Notes under the pieces: model-generated
The model's database searches: none
The model's input: the letters and a program-made list of their open reading frames with translations, nothing else
Told to the model about the DNA's origin: nothing
Made by a program: the position numbers and the translations under genes
Assembly: GCA_029865195.1 (NCBI GenBank)
Contig: JAOUHH010000154.1
Coordinates: forward strand, 1-6,884
From: Desulfobulbaceae bacterium
Lineage (GTDB): Bacteria; Desulfobacterota; Desulfobulbia; Desulfobulbales; UBA5123
Length of the DNA stretch: 6,884 nt
Reading direction: 5' to 3'
Part shown: in pieces, positions 1 to 5,697 of the stretch
How positions within the stretch are numbered: the first letter of the stretch is position 1
Layout: each line of letters opens with the position of its first letter

Positions 1-618
1 ACATGCCTGCACACAGGCGGTTTTCATACCCTTGCTGATCCGGTGATAACAGAAGGTGCATTTCTCGGCCACCTTGTGCTCCGGATGGAAGAAGCGGACG
101 CCGTAAGGACAAGCCATGACGCAGTACCCGCAGCCGATGCACCAGGTACGATCCACCAGCACCACCCCGTCACCGGTCTGGAAGGTCGCGCCCACCGGGC
201 AAACCTGGACGCAGGCAGGATTTTGGCACTGATTACAGAGCTTGGGGACAAAAAACGCCTTGGTGATCTCGGCATTGGGATCCTCATCCTCGTGCCGGGC
301 GACAAACCCGTCACGCCCGCCCTTGGGGGAGTCGATGTGGGTCTTGCCGTCCTTGGTCACCACGTAACGCTCCACCCAGGTCCTGGTGACCGGGGCGTCG
401 TAGGGAACCTCGTTCTCAAGCTTGCAGGCCTTGACGCAGAAACCGCAACCGACGCACTTGGTGGTGTCGACCAGAAAGGCCCAACGGGTATCGGATTTAC
501 TCTCGGTCGCGGCCTGCACCTGGGCCGGGCTGAGAAAACGAAACATTGCCAACGGCAACGAAGCGGCAATGGAGCCGCTGAGGGCTGTCTTTAAAAAATT
601 CCTTCGCGAACAACTCAT
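1..618 (-). CDS. Tat-exported four-cluster [4Fe-4S] ferredoxin-like subunit (NrfC/PsrB/CbcT type), C-terminus beyond window
   Basis: Electron-transfer subunit expected to pass electrons between a membrane quinone-reactive partner and a periplasmic redox protein. Reading leftward from the ATG at 618-616, 206 codons stay open to the window edge. Residues 4-10 are SRRNFLK, a twin-arginine Tat signal, followed by a hydrophobic stretch (about 11-28) and a likely cleavage site after VQA (34-36). Four cysteine sets are visible: 55/58/61/65, 128/131/136/140, 160/163/166/170 and 187/190/202/206. These are the 16 ligands for four cubane clusters, as in NrfC, PsrB and DmsB-type proteins. The start is supported by AAGGAG overlapping the upstream stop codon (TAAGGAG). 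The gene lies 9 nt behind a tetraheme cytochrome gene, so the two are surely co-transcribed. An NrfD-like membrane subunit probably follows outside the window. Function class is certain; the exact complex and substrate are not. Confidence 0.93.
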   Translation of the reverse strand, partial: MSCSRRNFLKTALSGSIAASLPLAMFRFLSPAQVQAATESKSDTRWAFLVDTTKCVGCGFCVKACKLENEVPYDAPVTRTWVERYVVTKDGKTHIDSPKGGRDGFVARHEDEDPNAEITKAFFVPKLCNQCQNPACVQVCPVGATFQTGDGVVLVDRTWCIGCGYCVMACPYGVRFFHPEHKVAEKCTFCYHRISKGMKTACVQAC

Positions 619-630
619 CACCACTCCTTA
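616..630 (-). promoter_or_regulatory. Ribosome binding site overlapping the cytochrome stop codon
   Basis: On the minus strand the cytochrome stop TAA runs straight into AGGAG (TAAGGAG), and the ATG of the iron-sulfur gene follows the AGGAG after only a few bases. This decides the start of the iron-sulfur gene and implies translation coupled to the cytochrome. Confidence 0.8.
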
Positions 631-1089
631 TAGATCTGGGTTATGGGGATTATGACATTCACTGCAAACCGCGTCCGGATTGTGATCGTTGGGATCAATG
701 GCCGGCAGTTTCCCACGTTTGCTGGTGGGATAGGGCAGCGAGGTATGACAACGCAGACAGAGGGCCCGGCTCCGATCGATGGGCAGCACCTCCGGGTTCT
801 CCGGGTGATTCATAACCGGGCCATGACAGTTCTCACATTGAATGATGCGATGCTTGCCTGATGCATTCTCCGCACTCTTGTCCTCATGACACTCGGCACA
901 CACCTCACGGCCGCGATACTTGACCGGAAAGGCCTTCCAGTCGTCAATGGCGCCCAATCGATGGAAACCATAGGTAAAGTTTCTGCCGTGCACGCCGAAA
1001 TCGGCCGGGACCATCACCTTCCTTACCAGCAACACCGTGACGATAAGGGCGATCACGACCCAAAGTGGTCTTAATACGTGGTTTTTCAC
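628..1089 (-). CDS. Membrane-anchored tetraheme cytochrome c
   Basis: A 153-residue periplasmic electron carrier tethered to the membrane. Residues 9-22 (LWVVIALIVTVLLV) form one N-terminal hydrophobic helix after a basic start, probably an uncleaved anchor. Four CXXCH heme c sites follow: CAECH (64-68), CENCH (85-89), CLRCH (111-115) and CSECH (142-146), with further histidines available as distal ligands. I chose the GTG at 1089-1087 because AAGGAG (1101-1096) sits 6 nt upstream; a TTG ten codons further upstream (1119) has no Shine-Dalgarno sequence. It is the first gene of the leftward operon with the iron-sulfur subunit. Known parallels are the small multiheme partners of NrfCD-like complexes and the tetraheme CbcS of the Geobacter Cbc4 complex. 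I infer that it exchanges electrons with that iron-sulfur subunit and soluble periplasmic cytochromes. Assignment to a named complex remains open. Confidence 0.92.
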   Translation of the reverse strand: MKNHVLRPLWVVIALIVTVLLVRKVMVPADFGVHGRNFTYGFHRLGAIDDWKAFPVKYRGREVCAECHEDKSAENASGKHRIIQCENCHGPVMNHPENPEVLPIDRSRALCLRCHTSLPYPTSKRGKLPAIDPNDHNPDAVCSECHNPHNPDL

Positions 1090-1122
1090 CGCCTTCTCCT
1101 TAGGTTTATTTCTGAACAACTA

Positions 1123-1152
1123 GCCCCGGTTGTGTGGATGTCACACCGGGGC
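1123..1152 (-). repeat. GC-rich inverted repeat in the leader of the cytochrome operon
   Basis: GCCCCGGT (1123-1130) pairs perfectly with ACCGGGGC (1145-1152). After a one-base bulge, GTG (1132-1134) can also pair with CAC (1142-1144). The element ends about 34 bases upstream of the GTG start of the cytochrome. No T-run follows on either strand, so it is not a standard terminator. It could be an operator or an mRNA leader hairpin. Confidence 0.6.
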
Positions 1153-1174
1153 CGCCAATACACAAAATACCCAC

Positions 1175-1210
1175 CCATTTTGCTGCCAATTGCAACTTGC
1201 AGCAAAATGG
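1175..1210. repeat. Perfect 12-bp inverted repeat upstream of the cytochrome operon
   Basis: CCATTTTGCTGC (1175-1186) and GCAGCAAAATGG (1199-1210) are exact reverse complements, separated by 12 bases that contain the palindrome CAATTG. It lies about 85-120 bases upstream of the cytochrome start. The arm length and symmetric spacing fit a regulator binding site or a hairpin in the operon leader. The regulator is unknown. Confidence 0.7.
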
Positions 1211-1313
1211 CACATTGCATTGTTTTAATTTAATTTTTTAATTAAACCTGGACATCCAAACGCACCAGTTATTACCACAACCAGAGGGTCTATGTAAACC
1301 CTACAATAATAGT

Positions 1314-1342
1314 TTGCATATATTTTTCTTCTGGCCTATTTT
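1314..1342 (+). promoter_or_regulatory. Candidate sigma-70-type promoter for the polytopic membrane protein
   Basis: TTGCAT (1314-1319) and TATTTT (1337-1342) are separated by 17 bases, in an AT-rich stretch about 70 bases upstream of the ATG at 1413. Matches to consensus are 3/6 and 4/6, so this is only a candidate. Confidence 0.3.
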
Positions 1343-1412
1343 ATGCTCCTGAATTTGATACCCCGCCACCACAAGCGGACTGTCACCGACACCCCAGTTG
1401 AGGTCATAAAGA

Positions 1413-3209
1413 ATGACAGGAAACACCAACCCCGAACAGAATGAATCCCTCTCCCGGACGCGAACAATGGACGAGATAGAAGAGCGGCTGGACGTGCTTG
1501 CCGCCCGAGTTGCGGCGATTGAAGCCCTTCCCATGATCACCGCGGCGACCAAACAGAAAAACGAAGTCCCGCCCCCGCCGATGATGATGGATGAAGAGGG
1601 TTTCTGGAGTTGGATCGGCACCTCAACGGTTTTGCCGCGGGTCGCCTCCATCTGTTTCCTGATGGTTATCGCCCTGATGCTTAGGGTGCTCACCGACAGC
1701 GGGGTGATAAACCTGCAACTCGGCTCCTTCATCGGCATCGCCTATGCCCTCGGCCTGATCATCTTCGGCGGCAGGTTGATGGCCAGAAACAACCGCCTGG
1801 CACCGGTTTTTCCTGTCTGCGGCGCCTTCCTGCTGTTCAGCGTCGTCCTCGAAACCCAGGCCCACTTCGCCTCCATCTCCGCCACCACCGCCTACCTGAT
1901 GCTGGGCATGTCGATCCTGCTGCTGGCCATCATCGGCGTCCGCTACGATTTCCCAGGGCTTACCTGCATCGGCCTGATCGGTGGCAGCCTTGCCGCCACC
2001 GCCATCGACTTTCCCAACCCCTGCTTCCCGGCCCTGTTGCTCCTGCTCCTCGCCGCCAACATCGCAGCCGCCATCACCGCCGCCAAGCAGCCCGACAGCG
2101 GCTGGTCCCGCTGGCTGATCTATTTTGTGACCGCCCTGCTCTGGATCCTCTGGACCAGTAAGCTGAAGGTGCCGCTGACCCGTCATCAAGCGGTGCCGGA
2201 GGCGCTCTCACTGCTCTGGTTTCTCCCCACCGCCTTCCTCTACAGCATCACCTTCATGGCCGCTCCCGCCATCGCCATGGAACGGAAACAGTGGCCGAGC
2301 CTCTTCGAGCTGTTCGTGCCCACCGCCAATGTGCTGTTGATCTTCGGCTCGGCCTGGGGGGTGATCGCGGCATGGCAGGAGCACAGACTCCCCTTGCTGG
2401 GCATGTTCGGCTTCACCCTTGCCGCCATCCACCTGGCCGTCGCCTACCGGATGTACCGCCGTGAAAACCACAGCGGCGGCATCTGCGCCTTCACCTGCGC
2501 CGGCGGCATCCTCCTGGCGATGATCCTGCCGGCACTGACCGGCAGCCTGTTGACCGCCCTGCCGATCTGGTCGCTGATGGCCTATGCCCTGGTTCGGCTT
2601 TCCGGCGTCTGCGAAATCGGCGGCATCCGCATGCTCTCCTATCTCCTCCAGGCGTCCGCCTGCATGCTGGGCGGCCTTTCCGGAATGTTCACCGTCGACG
2701 GCCCACATCGCGAAACCGCCATGTTCGTCACCGCCTTCCTGGCAATCGTCAGCGGCCTGCAATTCCGCTGGAGCCAACAGAATCCCGTCTCCTGCACCGC
2801 CGGCATCTTCCCCAAATTCGACCCCAGCAACCGGAGCGGCACCATTCTCCTGATCACCTCGCTTCTCAGCACCTATTATTCCCTGCAGATCGGCATCGCC
2901 ATCCTGCTCACCACGGTTGGCATTGCAGCAAGCCCGGACGCCTTCTCAAGCTCCCGCTCGGTCCTGATCAACCTCGGCGCCATCATCCTGATGCTCGACG
3001 GCCTGCGCCGCAAGAACAGCGATCTGATCATCGCCGCGGTGGTGGTAACCTTCCTGGGCGCCATCAAGGTCTTCGGTCACGACCTGTTCAAGGACCATGG
3101 CCTGGCGCGGGTGATCAGCGTCTTTTCCTTCGGGTTGGTCGCGGCGGTGGGATCGGTGGTGATGAGCAAATGGCAGCAGTTCAGAAGCCAAACGCCAGAA
3201 TCCGGCTGA
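1413..3209 (+). CDS. Polytopic membrane protein, DUF2339-like
   Basis: A 598-residue inner-membrane protein of unknown function. Residues 19-40 (MDEIEERLDVLAARVAAIEA onward) form a short heptad-like coiled-coil segment, followed by a proline-rich linker (53-56). From about residue 74 the chain is almost continuously hydrophobic, with roughly 16-18 predicted helices to residue 585. The architecture of an N-terminal coiled coil and a long helix ladder resembles the DUF2339 family. So does the C-terminal pattern around 551-575 (IKVFGHDLFKDHGLARVISV), with its charged KxxxxDLF and RVISxxxxG residues. Most relatives I recall are longer, so this would be a short or divergent member. GAGG (1400-1403) lies 9 nt before the ATG. 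The gene stands alone between two long intergenic regions, so context gives no clue to its role. The membrane location is certain; the family assignment is tentative. Confidence 0.82.
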   Translation: MTGNTNPEQNESLSRTRTMDEIEERLDVLAARVAAIEALPMITAATKQKNEVPPPPMMMDEEGFWSWIGTSTVLPRVASICFLMVIALMLRVLTDSGVINLQLGSFIGIAYALGLIIFGGRLMARNNRLAPVFPVCGAFLLFSVVLETQAHFASISATTAYLMLGMSILLLAIIGVRYDFPGLTCIGLIGGSLAATAIDFPNPCFPALLLLLLAANIAAAITAAKQPDSGWSRWLIYFVTALLWILWTSKLKVPLTRHQAVPEALSLLWFLPTAFLYSITFMAAPAIAMERKQWPSLFELFVPTANVLLIFGSAWGVIAAWQEHRLPLLGMFGFTLAAIHLAVAYRMYRRENHSGGICAFTCAGGILLAMILPALTGSLLTALPIWSLMAYALVRLSGVCEIGGIRMLSYLLQASACMLGGLSGMFTVDGPHRETAMFVTAFLAIVSGLQFRWSQQNPVSCTAGIFPKFDPSNRSGTILLITSLLSTYYSLQIGIAILLTTVGIAASPDAFSSSRSVLINLGAIILMLDGLRRKNSDLIIAAVVVTFLGAIKVFGHDLFKDHGLARVISVFSFGLVAAVGSVVMSKWQQFRSQTPESG

Positions 3210-3267
3210 GCCAGGCAAACCCTCCCGCTGCTCGCCAGAAACCGTGGAAGCTTCTCTAAGCCCTGCC

Positions 3268-3293
3268 CGGCCACTCGTGTTCACGACCGGCCG
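3268..3293. repeat. Imperfect hairpin downstream of the membrane protein gene
   Basis: CGGCC (3268-3272) pairs with GGCCG (3289-3293), and TCGTG (3275-3279) with CACGA (3282-3286), separated by a 2x2 internal loop. It lies about 60 bases after the stop at 3209 and is followed by CTTTCCC, a poor T-run. Possibly part of the transcript's 3' end. Confidence 0.4.
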
Positions 3294-3307
3294 CTTTCCC
3301 AACTCAC

Positions 3308-3346
3308 GTTGTCCAGGCCGAGGAATTCCTCCTCGGCCTGGACAAC
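3308..3346 (+). terminator. Perfect 17-bp inverted repeat, possible transcript 3' end structure
   Basis: GTTGTCCAGGCCGAGGA (3308-3324) and its exact reverse complement (3330-3346) flank a 5-base loop. This is a very stable stem about 100 bases after the membrane protein stop. There is no T-run on either side, so a Rho-independent terminator is not proven. A processing or stability hairpin, or a dispersed palindromic repeat, fits equally well. The perfect symmetry is directly visible. Confidence 0.5.
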
Positions 3347-3492
3347 ACATTCCAACCCTTCCGAAACTGCGGGTAGCACTGTCTCGCCATCTCCACAACG
3401 AACTGCGACATAGGGCGACGGACCACCACCGCCATACACTACGGCATGGTATCGGACAAAATCTGGCGTGATATTTTCGGCTATTCCCGGGG

Positions 3493-3512
3493 AAAAAGGC
3501 GGCCTCGCCGCC
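3493..3512 (-). terminator. Intrinsic-terminator-like hairpin on the minus strand
   Basis: Read leftward, GGCGGC (3512-3507), loop GAG, GCCGCC (3503-3498) is followed directly by TTTTT (3497-3493). This is the layout of a Rho-independent terminator with a 6-bp all-GC stem and a 3-base loop. No confident minus-strand gene lies to its right before ssb, so what it would terminate is unclear. Confidence 0.45.
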
Positions 3513-3672
3513 ATCCACAACCGGGCCGCGATCATGCACAACCGCTCCTGAGAAAAGTCGGCAAGAAGTTACGTGCATGAAAAGAAAATTCCCGGTATTT
3601 TGATCAGGTCGCGCTCACCTTGGCCGACACCAACAGCGAGAAGGTACAGAGATTCAATGTGAAGGAGAAACG

Positions 3673-4086
3673 ATGATCAACAAGGTTATTTTAATCGGCA
3701 ACCTGGGCGCCGACCCGGAAGTTCGCTACTCCCAAAACGGCAAGGCGGTGGCCAATTTTCGTATCGCCACTACCGAGACATGGAAGAAGCAGGACGGCAG
3801 CAAAGAAGAACAGACCGAATGGCACCGGATCGTAGCTTTCGGCAGGCTGGGTGAGATCTGCGGCGAATACCTCGCCAAGGGCAGCAAGGTGTACGTCGAG
3901 GGCCGCCTGCAGACCCGCAAATGGCAGGACCGTGACGGCAACGACCGCTACACCACCGAGATAGTCGCCCGTGAGATGAAGATGCTGAGCGCCAGGGGCG
4001 AAGGCGGCGGCTCCGGCGGCGGCAGCATGGGTCACGATGAACCGCCCTGGCCAGAACCGACCATGGGCGACGACGTCCCTTTCTGA
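3673..4086 (+). CDS. ssb: Single-stranded DNA-binding protein
   Basis: Binds single-stranded DNA as a homotetramer during replication, recombination and repair, and recruits partner enzymes through its C-terminal tip. The 137-residue product has the bacterial OB-fold (about 1-105) beginning MINKVILIGNLGADPEVRYS. The aromatic DNA-stacking residues W37, W50, F56 and W84 sit where E. coli SSB has W40, W54, F60 and W88. A short glycine-rich linker (about 108-120) leads to the acidic tip MGDDVPF, the standard protein-interaction peptide, so the protein is complete. The linker is short compared with the 170-180 residue enterobacterial forms but normal for many bacteria. AAGGAG (3662-3667) lies 5 nt before the ATG. 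It has no obvious operon partner: the next gene starts 89 nt downstream, past a large inverted repeat. Confidence 0.98.
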   Translation: MINKVILIGNLGADPEVRYSQNGKAVANFRIATTETWKKQDGSKEEQTEWHRIVAFGRLGEICGEYLAKGSKVYVEGRLQTRKWQDRDGNDRYTTEIVAREMKMLSARGEGGGSGGGSMGHDEPPWPEPTMGDDVPF

Positions 4087-4104
4087 TTTTTCCTGTTCCG
4101 AGCT

Positions 4105-4150
4105 AGCGGCAACGGCAACAAAGGCCGGGCGCCTGCGTACCGTTGCCGCT
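4105..4150 (+). terminator. Perfect 11-bp inverted repeat between ssb and the receiver gene
   Basis: AGCGGCAACGG (4105-4115) and CCGTTGCCGCT (4140-4150) are exact reverse complements around a 24-base GC-rich loop that can itself fold (GGC/GCC). It begins 18 bases after the ssb stop and ends 25 bases before the receiver ATG. No T-run follows. It may end ssb transcription, or serve as a leader structure for the receiver gene. Confidence 0.45.
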
Positions 4151-4175
4151 TCCCCCCATACCAACACCGCGACCC

Positions 4176-4556
4176 ATGACGAAACTGAAAATCCTCATCG
4201 CCGAAGACGAAGATGTCACTTGCCAGCTCTACCAGATCGCTTTTCGTGAAGAGAAATACGAAATCCGACTCGTCAAGAATGGCGAAGACGCCCTCACCGC
4301 CTACAAATCCTGGCAACCGGACATCATCATCCTCGACATCATGATGCCGGAGATGAACGGCTACCGGACCCTGGAAACACTCCGCATCACCCTCAAGGAC
4401 AAAACTACCTCGGTGATCATGGCCACCGCCGTCTCGGACAAAAAAGAGATCATCGCCTGCGCCAAACTCGGCATCCAGGGATACATCGTCAAGCCGTTTC
4501 AAACCAAGACGCTGGCGGAGACCGTTGTCGGCTACCACCGGGGCGCCAAGAAATAG
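4176..4556 (+). CDS. Single-domain response regulator (CheY-like receiver)
   Basis: A 126-residue phosphorylatable receiver with no output domain; such proteins signal by protein contact or act in phosphorelays. The hallmark residues are present: acidic pocket E10, D11 and E12 (ILIAEDED), phospho-acceptor D54 within LDIMMPEMNG, T84 (MATA), aromatic Y103, and K106-P107 (VKPF). The chain ends just after the last receiver helix, so the absence of an output domain is real and not truncation. I chose the ATG at 4176. An in-frame TTG at 4143 would add 11 residues, PLPPIPTPRP-rich and outside the fold, and lies inside the right arm of an inverted repeat. No good Shine-Dalgarno sequence is visible for either start. 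No histidine kinase is adjacent, so its partner and process cannot be deduced. It is convergent with the channel gene. Confidence 0.93.
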   Translation: MTKLKILIAEDEDVTCQLYQIAFREEKYEIRLVKNGEDALTAYKSWQPDIIILDIMMPEMNGYRTLETLRITLKDKTTSVIMATAVSDKKEIIACAKLGIQGYIVKPFQTKTLAETVVGYHRGAKK

Positions 4557-4608
4557 GCAGCCCCCCCTTTTTACTCGCCCCCACATACCGACCCTGCGCT
4601 TCCTGCGC

Positions 4609-4628
4609 TCAAGCCAACCGTGGCTTGA
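4609..4628. terminator. Hairpin between the convergent receiver and channel genes
   Basis: TCAAGCCA (4609-4616) and TGGCTTGA (4621-4628) form an 8-bp stem with a 4-base loop, centred in the 85-nt gap between two converging genes. The position suits a bidirectional terminator, but no T-run follows on either strand, so efficiency is doubtful. Confidence 0.45.
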
Positions 4629-4641
4629 CGGCCGGACCGGA

Positions 4642-5478
4642 TCATTGCGGCGGAAAAACGTGCGTCACGCCCTCGGGCATGCACAGATGCACATCCCGCT
4701 GCGGGAAGGGGATGTGCAGCCCCGCCCGGTCGAATTCCTGCTTGATCCGCTCGGTGAGATCGCAGCGGACATTCCAGTAATCGCCTGTTTTCACCCAGGG
4801 GCGAACCACCAGATTGACACTGCTCTCCCCCAGTTCGGAAACGGCGATGAAGGGTTCCGGGTCCGGCAGAATACGAGACTCGGCGGCAATGATCGCCCTG
4901 AGCACCTCCTTGGCCCGGCTCATATCATCCTCGTAGGCAATCCCGACCACCAGATCGATGCGGCGGACCGGATTGGCGGTGACGTTGGTGATGACGTTGC
5001 CCATAATCGAACTGTTGGGGATGATCACCTTCTGGTTGTCGGGGGTGGCCAGTTCGGTGTTGAAGATGGAAATCTCCTGCACCGTGCCGCTGCTGCCGCT
5101 TACGGAAACGAAATCCCCCACCTTGAACGGCCGGAAGAGGACCAGCATCACCCCGGAGGCGAAATTGGCAAGCGAATCCTTGAGCGCCAAACCGACGGCA
5201 AGACCTGCGGCGCCGAGGACCGCCAGAAAGGATGCAATATTCACCCCGATCTGATTGACGGCGGCCACAATCACCGCCACCATCATCGCGTAATAGGCGA
5301 TATTGCGCAGAAAGCCGACAAAGGTAGTCTCAACGTTCCGCGCCTGCAGGGCCTTGACCAAGAATTCGGTGAGATGCCGGGCCAGCCAGCGGCCGATAAC
5401 GAATATCGCCAAAGCGGCGACAATCTTTATGGCGTACAGGGAACCCAGCGCCCACATCTGTTCCATCACCTTCTCCAT
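4642..5478 (-). CDS. mscS: Small-conductance mechanosensitive ion channel, MscS family
   Basis: An inner-membrane channel that opens under membrane tension to release solutes during osmotic downshock; MscS works as a homoheptamer. The 278-residue product matches the archetypal three-helix MscS size (286 residues in E. coli). Hydrophobic helices lie at about 11-30 and 58-78. They are followed by the glycine/alanine-rich pore helix from about 82 to 112, containing GAAGLAVGLALKDSLANFAS (89-108), and the signature LFRPFKVGDFV (114-124). The beta domain and the C-terminal alpha/beta cytoplasmic cage follow, with the family ending IPFPQRDVHL (256-265). The frame stays open 24 codons further upstream, but GGAGG (5490-5486) 7 nt before the ATG at 5478-5476 fixes this start. 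The gene is convergent with the receiver gene and divergent from the dnaJ-type gene. Channel identity is firm; gating properties cannot be read from sequence. Confidence 0.95.
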   Translation of the reverse strand: MEKVMEQMWALGSLYAIKIVAALAIFVIGRWLARHLTEFLVKALQARNVETTFVGFLRNIAYYAMMVAVIVAAVNQIGVNIASFLAVLGAAGLAVGLALKDSLANFASGVMLVLFRPFKVGDFVSVSGSSGTVQEISIFNTELATPDNQKVIIPNSSIMGNVITNVTANPVRRIDLVVGIAYEDDMSRAKEVLRAIIAAESRILPDPEPFIAVSELGESSVNLVVRPWVKTGDYWNVRCDLTERIKQEFDRAGLHIPFPQRDVHLCMPEGVTHVFPPQ

Positions 5479-5558
5479 CACCAATCCTCCCGCAACCTTT
5501 GCTTTGATCGATGGGGAGCCGCCAACACCGCACCCCTCCCGCAATTTCATACATCAAC

Positions 5559-5588
5559 AAGGTAGGTGCAAAGGCAAACATGCGTCAA
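5559..5588 (-). promoter_or_regulatory. Weak candidate promoter for the mscS-type gene
   Basis: Read leftward, TTGACG (5588-5583) and TACCTT (5564-5559) are 18 bases apart, about 80 bases upstream of the channel start. The -35 element is good (5/6) but the -10 is poor (3/6), so this is a low-confidence proposal. Confidence 0.25.
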
Positions 5589-5668
5589 GCGAAAGAAAAG
5601 GCGCCAGCCATCTTGCCCGCCGATTTCCAAACGCCACCCGACTGGCCTCACTCGATGATTTTCCCGCC

Positions 5669-5697
5669 TTGCTTAACCCGGCCACCGTACTTATACT
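5669..5697 (+). promoter_or_regulatory. Sigma-70-type promoter for the DnaJ-type gene
   Basis: TTGCTT (5669-5674) and TATACT (5692-5697) are exactly 17 bases apart. The -10 matches the consensus at 5/6 and the -35 at 3/6. Transcription would start near 5704, leaving a leader of about 134 bases. No CIRCE-type repeat or clear sigma-32 element is visible, so heat-shock control is not evident from sequence. Confidence 0.5.

Larger units (their letters stand above)
1120..1412. other. Divergent intergenic region between cytochrome operon and membrane protein gene
   Basis: No coding region is convincing here. Composition shifts sharply: 1215-1250 is nearly all A/T and includes the short inverted repeat TTTAATT/AATTAAA (1229-1235, 1240-1246), whereas the flanking genes are GC-rich. 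A weak inverted repeat AGGGT/ACCCT lies at 1285-1302. Together with the two stronger repeats, the region most likely carries the promoters and operators of both divergent transcripts. I could not identify a good promoter on the minus strand. Confidence 0.7.
3210..3672. other. 463-nt region without a convincing gene
   Basis: Between the membrane protein and ssb I see structured but apparently non-coding DNA: two hairpins in its first third, a hairpin plus T-run on the minus strand at 3493-3512, and only short reading frames with mixed codon choice. The longest minus-strand frame (3535-3281, 84 codons plus stop from an ATG with AGGAG 9 nt upstream) runs through both the T-run hairpin and the 17-bp palindrome and shows no recognisable motif, so I do not call it a gene. 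A plus-strand frame at 3581-3676 looks protein-like but has no start. Decayed coding sequence or a small RNA are the main alternatives. Confidence 0.55.

Noticed and set aside
43..594. A 183-codon plus-strand open frame
   Set aside because: It lies opposite the iron-sulfur gene, whose 16 cysteines and Tat signal prove the minus strand is coding; the plus frame is a GC-driven shadow.
1206..1220. TGGCACATTGCA resembling a sigma-54 promoter
   Set aside because: The spacing between the GG and GC elements is far too short for a sigma-54 site.
1623..2777. Long minus-strand frames opposite the membrane protein gene (188 and 189 codons)
   Set aside because: Their products are extreme Gly/Glu/Asp/Gln-rich strings, the usual antisense image of codons for hydrophobic residues.
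3281..3541. A minus-strand frame of about 84-86 codons between the membrane protein and ssb
   Set aside because: It has AGGAG 9 nt before an ATG, but it runs through a terminator-like hairpin and a perfect palindrome, has mixed codon choice and shows no known motif. Not strong enough to call.
2946..3578. A 210-codon minus-strand frame
   Set aside because: About half of it lies antisense to the membrane protein gene; the rest is rich in Arg/Ser/Cys/Trp with no motif.
4525..5565. A 346-codon plus-strand frame, the longest after the membrane protein
   Set aside because: It is antisense to the mscS-type gene, which has unmistakable pore and C-terminal signatures; the plus frame is His/Gly/Asp-rich shadow.
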